Shown here in pieces: positions 60,706 to 64,000 of a DNA stretch of 64,000 bases. Within the stretch, counting starts at the first letter, position 1. The number at the start of each line of letters is the position of its first letter. Source of the stretch: Pseudomonadota bacterium. GTDB lineage: Bacteria; Pseudomonadota; Alphaproteobacteria; Rhizobiales; Hyphomicrobiaceae. The translations under genes were made by a program, and so were the position numbers. The DNA is taken from positions 48,000-111,999 of the forward strand of contig JAEXXM010000058.1 in the NCBI GenBank assembly GCA_023405815.1, given 5' to 3'. The notes below the pieces were generated by a model, which saw only the letters and a program-made list of their open reading frames with translations, did not search any database and was not told the DNA's origin.

Positions 60706-61845
60706 TTACGCCAAGCGCATCAGGTTGAGCAGCGTCGACTTGACCGACGCCGCACTGTCGAACCGTTCCGCCTTGGCGCGGCTGGCGCGGGCCATCGCCG
60801 GTATCAGGTCGGGGCGCCGCAGGAAGCTCTCCATCGCTTCCGCCAGCGCCTCCGGATCGCGCGGCTCGACGAGACAGCCGTTGACGCGCGTATCGACCGC
60901 TTCCCGGCAACCGGCCGAGTCGGTCGTGAGTATGGGACGCCCCGATGCCAGCGCCTGCAACAACGGCTGCGGCATCCCCTCGGCGTATCCCGGATAGACA
61001 AAGACGTGTGCTTCGCGGAGCAGCTCCGAATGGTCCTCGGCGAGCCCTACGAACTCCACGTCGGGGCACCGCGCGAGCTCGGCGAGGTCTATGGCCTGCG
61101 CGCCCTCGTCGGCCAGCACGGCGAGCAGGAAGCGCGACGTCGGCGATCGCTGCCTGAGCTTTGCCGCGGCTGCGCAGTAGTCAAGTATGCCCCGCCGGCG
61201 GTCGAGGCCGCCGATCATCAGAAACACCAGCCCCTGCTCCAGCGGTGGTAGCGGTAAGGAGGCGTCGCGCACGAGGTCGACGCCTACCCCCGGCACGATC
61301 GTCGTCGCGAGGGACGCGGGAAGCAGTCCGAGCTTTTTCAGCAGCGCGAGATCGTCCCGGTTGTGAAAAATGACTTCGTGCGCAGCGCGCAGCGCCTGCC
61401 CGTAGCGCCACGCCGGCATCTCGTCGGCCGATAGAGGGCCTGTGAAGCGGTTCTCGGGCAGCCCGTCGATGATGCAGATGATGCGCCCGCCCCCGGCCCC
61501 CTTCGCCGCCAGCGCTCCATGCACCATCGTCTGGCTGCCGCAGGCGACGACGACATGCGGCGCGAAGTCCGCGAGCGCGTGTTTGAGCCCGCCGATCGCC
61601 TTCCATTCGGCGAACAGCTTTGGCCCAGGAGAATCGGGCGCAATGACCTTGTGCTCCGCACCGAGCTCATCGAGCCGGCGCACATCCGCGCCGCTGAGTT
61701 CCGGGGCCATCGCCAGCACGCGATGACCGCGCGTCACCACATCTTCGAACAGCATCTCGCGCAATTGCCGCAATGGCGAGCCGGCTGGACAGATGAAAGC
61801 GATGCGCTGCACCGCCGGGGCGGGCATGGTCGCAGGCATGGCCAT
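60706..61845 (-). CDS. GT4-family glycosyltransferase
   Basis: A 379-residue GT-B enzyme. The N-terminal part binds the acceptor (IAFICPAGSPLRQLREMLFE), then GPKLFAEWKAIGGLKHALAD. The C-terminal nucleotide-sugar domain has LVFLMIGGLDRRRGILDY, FVGLAEDHSELLREAHVFVYPG and YAEGMPQPLLQALASGRPIL. The usual E-x7-E motif has Gln at its second place (EGMPQPLLQ), which may affect donor binding. It begins two bases after the upstream dehydratase gene and so belongs to the same polysaccharide operon. Confidence 0.88.
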   Translation of the reverse strand: MAMPATMPAPAVQRIAFICPAGSPLRQLREMLFEDVVTRGHRVLAMAPELSGADVRRLDELGAEHKVIAPDSPGPKLFAEWKAIGGLKHALADFAPHVVVACGSQTMVHGALAAKGAGGGRIICIIDGLPENRFTGPLSADEMPAWRYGQALRAAHEVIFHNRDDLALLKKLGLLPASLATTIVPGVGVDLVRDASLPLPPLEQGLVFLMIGGLDRRRGILDYCAAAAKLRQRSPTSRFLLAVLADEGAQAIDLAELARCPDVEFVGLAEDHSELLREAHVFVYPGYAEGMPQPLLQALASGRPILTTDSAGCREAVDTRVNGCLVEPRDPEALAEAMESFLRRPDLIPAMARASRAKAERFDSAASVKSTLLNLMRLA

Positions 61846-61846
61846 G

Positions 61847-63838
61847 TCAATGCAGCGTCCGGCTGGGCGGCGTCCAGGTGGCGACCGGCTCCTCGGCGCT
61901 CGGCGCGACCGCCGTCTTGGCGCTGTAGCCCTCGACGGTGCGCAGCAGCACCGCATGCATGGCTGCATAGTCGCGCGCGTTCATCGCTACCTTCAGCATT
62001 TCCAGCTCCTTCTCCAGCTCTTCGGAGGGAAGGAAAGGCTCGTCCGAGCGCCAGATGCGCGGGTGCTCGGTCGACTTGGTGTTGGCCCCGATCAGCAGTT
62101 CCTCGTAGAGCTTCTCGCCCGAGCGCAGGCCCGTATACGCGATGGCAATGTCCCCGTCTGGATTTTCCGCGCTACGGACATCGAACCCTGACAGCCGCAC
62201 CATGAGCCGCGCCAGATCGTCGATGCGCACCGGCTCGCCCATGTCGAGCACGAACACGTCGCCACCTTCCGCCATTGCGCCCGCCTGGATCACGAGCTCG
62301 GCCGCCTCTGGGATCGACATGAAGTATCGGATGATCTCTGGATGCGTGACGGTCACCGGCCCACCTGAGCGAATCTGCCGGCGAAATTTCTTGACCACGG
62401 AGCCCGAGCTGTCCAGCACGTTGCCGAAGCGGACCATGGTGAAGATCGTCGGCCCGCCATTCGCCGCTGCGGCCTGGAGCACGAGCTCGGCGAGGCGCTT
62501 GCTCGCCCCCATCACATTGGTCGGGCGCACCGCCTTATCCGTCGAGATGAGCACAACCAGCTCCACGCCCGCGGCACGCGCGCACTCGACCAGCACCGCC
62601 GTGCCGATGGTGTTGTTGCGCAGGCCGTAGATCGGGTTCTGCTCCACGATCGGAACGTGCTTGTAGGCGGCAGCGTGATAGATCACCTCCACCGCGTTGT
62701 TCACGATCACCTCGCGCAGTTGCGTCTGATCGAGCACCGAGCCGAGCACGCTGACGACCTCGGGGCGCGGCAAGTCGGAGCGCATCGACTTTGCCGTTTC
62801 GGTAATCTCGTCCTCGATCCTGTAGAGGGCGGCCTCCGACACGTCGAACAGCACGATGCGGCGCGGTCCCCCGCGCAGAAGTTGCCGCACCAGCTCCGAC
62901 CCGATGGAGCCGCCGGCGCCGGTCACGAGAATCGATTTGCCTAGCGTCTTGCGGTTGAGCAGCTCGGCGTGCGGGGGAACCTTGTCACGCCCCAAGAGGT
63001 CGTTCACGTCGACCGGGCGCAGGTCCGTAACCCTGATGCGCCCCGAGGTGACGTCCTCCACCCCCGGCAGGATGAGCACCTCAACGGGAAGCGCCTGCAG
63101 GTCCTTCAGTATCCTGCGGCGCTCCCGGCGCCGATCGTCGGGAAGCGCAACGAGGATCTCCTTCACCTGCTGCCGCTCGATGAGGGTCGCGAGCTTGTCC
63201 GGCCGATGCACCTTGATGCCGGCCACATACTGGCGCCAAAGCGACGGTTCGGTATCGACGAACGCCACGACCGAGCGGTTGTTGCTGCGACGGAGAGCAT
63301 CGAGGAGCAGAACGCCGAGCTGCCCCGCGCCGAAGATGATGACCGGCCGGCGCTCGACGCTGACCGGCAGTTCGGAAAGCCGAATGCCCGTGCTTTCCAG
63401 GATCATTGCCGCGACCTCGCGGCTGCCGGCAATGAGCAAGCTCGCCAGCAGGCCATACCCGAGCACCACCGAGCGCGGCACGCCGAGCTGTCCCGACAGG
63501 AAGACGAGCAGAGACCAGATCAGCACCGACAGCCAGATGCAGCCGATGATCCGCGTGTGCCCGCGATAGCCGAGATAGCGCGTCACGAAGCGATAGAGCC
63601 CCGATGCAGTGAACGTCGCGATGGTAATCGCCGGACCGCTGACCAGCACCAGCAGGGTCGCCGGGTTGGGGGGCACGTATGCCGTGTTGTAGCGGATGGA
63701 CAGGGCTATCCACAGCGCCAGGGCGAGCAGCAGGAAGTCGAACGATATGAGGATGACGCGCTTGCTGAACCGCGGCAGCTCCAGGAGCCGCGACCGCCAT
63801 TCGCTGCCGGCCTCGAATTGCGGACTATCCTCGCTCAT
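61847..63838 (-). CDS. WbpM/PglF-type nucleotide-sugar 4,6-dehydratase, membrane-bound
   Basis: A 663-residue protein from ATG 63838 (GGGGGTGGG in front); ATG 63889 is an alternative. Four helices at the N-terminus (e.g. ILISFDFLLLALALWIALSI) precede a cytosolic Rossmann-like part (VIIFGAGQLGVLLLDALRRS) and the SDR dehydratase: SILVTGAGGSIGSELVRQLL, HAAAYKHVPIVEQNP, LISTDKAVRPTNVMGASKRL. The usual Tyr of YxxxK is Met, as in WbpM/PglF. It converts UDP-GlcNAc to a 4-keto-6-deoxy sugar for surface glycans. Confidence 0.92.
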   Translation of the reverse strand: MSEDSPQFEAGSEWRSRLLELPRFSKRVILISFDFLLLALALWIALSIRYNTAYVPPNPATLLVLVSGPAITIATFTASGLYRFVTRYLGYRGHTRIIGCIWLSVLIWSLLVFLSGQLGVPRSVVLGYGLLASLLIAGSREVAAMILESTGIRLSELPVSVERRPVIIFGAGQLGVLLLDALRRSNNRSVVAFVDTEPSLWRQYVAGIKVHRPDKLATLIERQQVKEILVALPDDRRRERRRILKDLQALPVEVLILPGVEDVTSGRIRVTDLRPVDVNDLLGRDKVPPHAELLNRKTLGKSILVTGAGGSIGSELVRQLLRGGPRRIVLFDVSEAALYRIEDEITETAKSMRSDLPRPEVVSVLGSVLDQTQLREVIVNNAVEVIYHAAAYKHVPIVEQNPIYGLRNNTIGTAVLVECARAAGVELVVLISTDKAVRPTNVMGASKRLAELVLQAAAANGGPTIFTMVRFGNVLDSSGSVVKKFRRQIRSGGPVTVTHPEIIRYFMSIPEAAELVIQAGAMAEGGDVFVLDMGEPVRIDDLARLMVRLSGFDVRSAENPDGDIAIAYTGLRSGEKLYEELLIGANTKSTEHPRIWRSDEPFLPSEELEKELEMLKVAMNARDYAAMHAVLLRTVEGYSAKTAVAPSAEEPVATWTPPSRTLH

Positions 63839-64000
63839 CCCACCCCCAGCCGCGAACGCATCGCGCCAGGCTGGTCGCGCAAGATCCATGGATGCCCGGC
63901 ATCGGCCCAATATGAGGCTGTGTGAGAACGAAGGAGCGGCCAACCCACTGACACGACCGGGTGTCGGCTTGTGACCCTCAGATCGCTCCGAGCAGCTTCG

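Noticed and set aside
63978..64000. Possible end of another minus-strand gene (last residues KLLGAI then stop)
   Set aside because: Only six codons are inside the window; it is plausible in a polysaccharide operon but cannot be supported.

Overview
The window is GC-rich chromosomal DNA of an alphaproteobacterium, most likely order Hyphomicrobiales (Rhizobiales). The evidence is the murA / DUF2948 / hisD / UPF0262 / low-molecular-weight phosphatase / maf / yacG / tRNA-Phe neighbourhood, an ECF sigma factor paired with an NrsF (DUF1109) anti-sigma factor, the aerobic-type cobalamin genes (cobB, cobP, cobT, bluB), and the carboxyspermidine route to spermidine. I see no prophage, insertion sequence or CRISPR array. 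Most genes are ordinary housekeeping and envelope genes, with some less usual items between them.

Layout. 0-4.2 kb: the start of a TonB-dependent receptor that runs off the left edge, a DUF3313-type lipoprotein, two overlapping secreted/cytosolic paralogues that share one domain, and a patatin-like lipoprotein. 4.2-10.3 kb: a TetR regulator divergent from a pump with two adaptors and one RND permease (TriABC-like), with a perfect inverted repeat between them. 10.3-13.3 kb: a NYN-fold protein without the usual catalytic motif, and the spermidine pair (carboxynorspermidine synthase and decarboxylase). 13.6-17 kb: a GlsB-type membrane protein, a diguanylate cyclase and a purine permease. 17.2-24.8 kb: an MdtABC-like adaptor with two permeases. 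24.9-26.6 kb: an ECF sigma/NrsF pair with a promoter matching the SigF type, followed by doxX. 26.8-31.3 kb: an AcrAB-like adaptor and permease. Three RND systems therefore lie within 27 kb, and no TolC-type outer-membrane gene is visible.

31.3-37 kb: late cobalamin synthesis (bluB, cobB, cobP, a membrane protein, cobS/cobV, cobC, cobT), which together make and attach the lower ligand. 37-41.5 kb: a PAS-GGDEF-EAL protein, an unknown cytosolic protein and a CaCA antiporter. 41.6-42.2 kb: the 3' part of a cystathionine beta-lyase gene beside tRNA-Phe. 42.4-51.2 kb: the conserved yacG-maf ... hisD-murA block, interrupted by a CRP-family regulator with an adenylate cyclase and by small genes. Downstream of murA is a duplicated, hairpin-rich 85-bp element.

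51.3-56.4 kb: a ModE-like regulator, a 58-residue basic protein, a FadL-type porin, tRNA-Thr, small secreted proteins, an omptin-type outer-membrane protease and folE. 56.4-60.7 kb: truA, a flavin/PPOX-type protein, fmt, def and a RimK-associated zinc/aspartic-type protease. 60.7-64 kb: a glycosyltransferase and a WbpM/PglF-type nucleotide-sugar dehydratase, the edge of a polysaccharide cluster that continues beyond the window.

Many genes overlap by ATGA or TGATG, so several tight operons are clear. Several starts are GTG or TTG and were chosen from the ribosome binding site. All family assignments come from reading the translated sequence; no database search was run.
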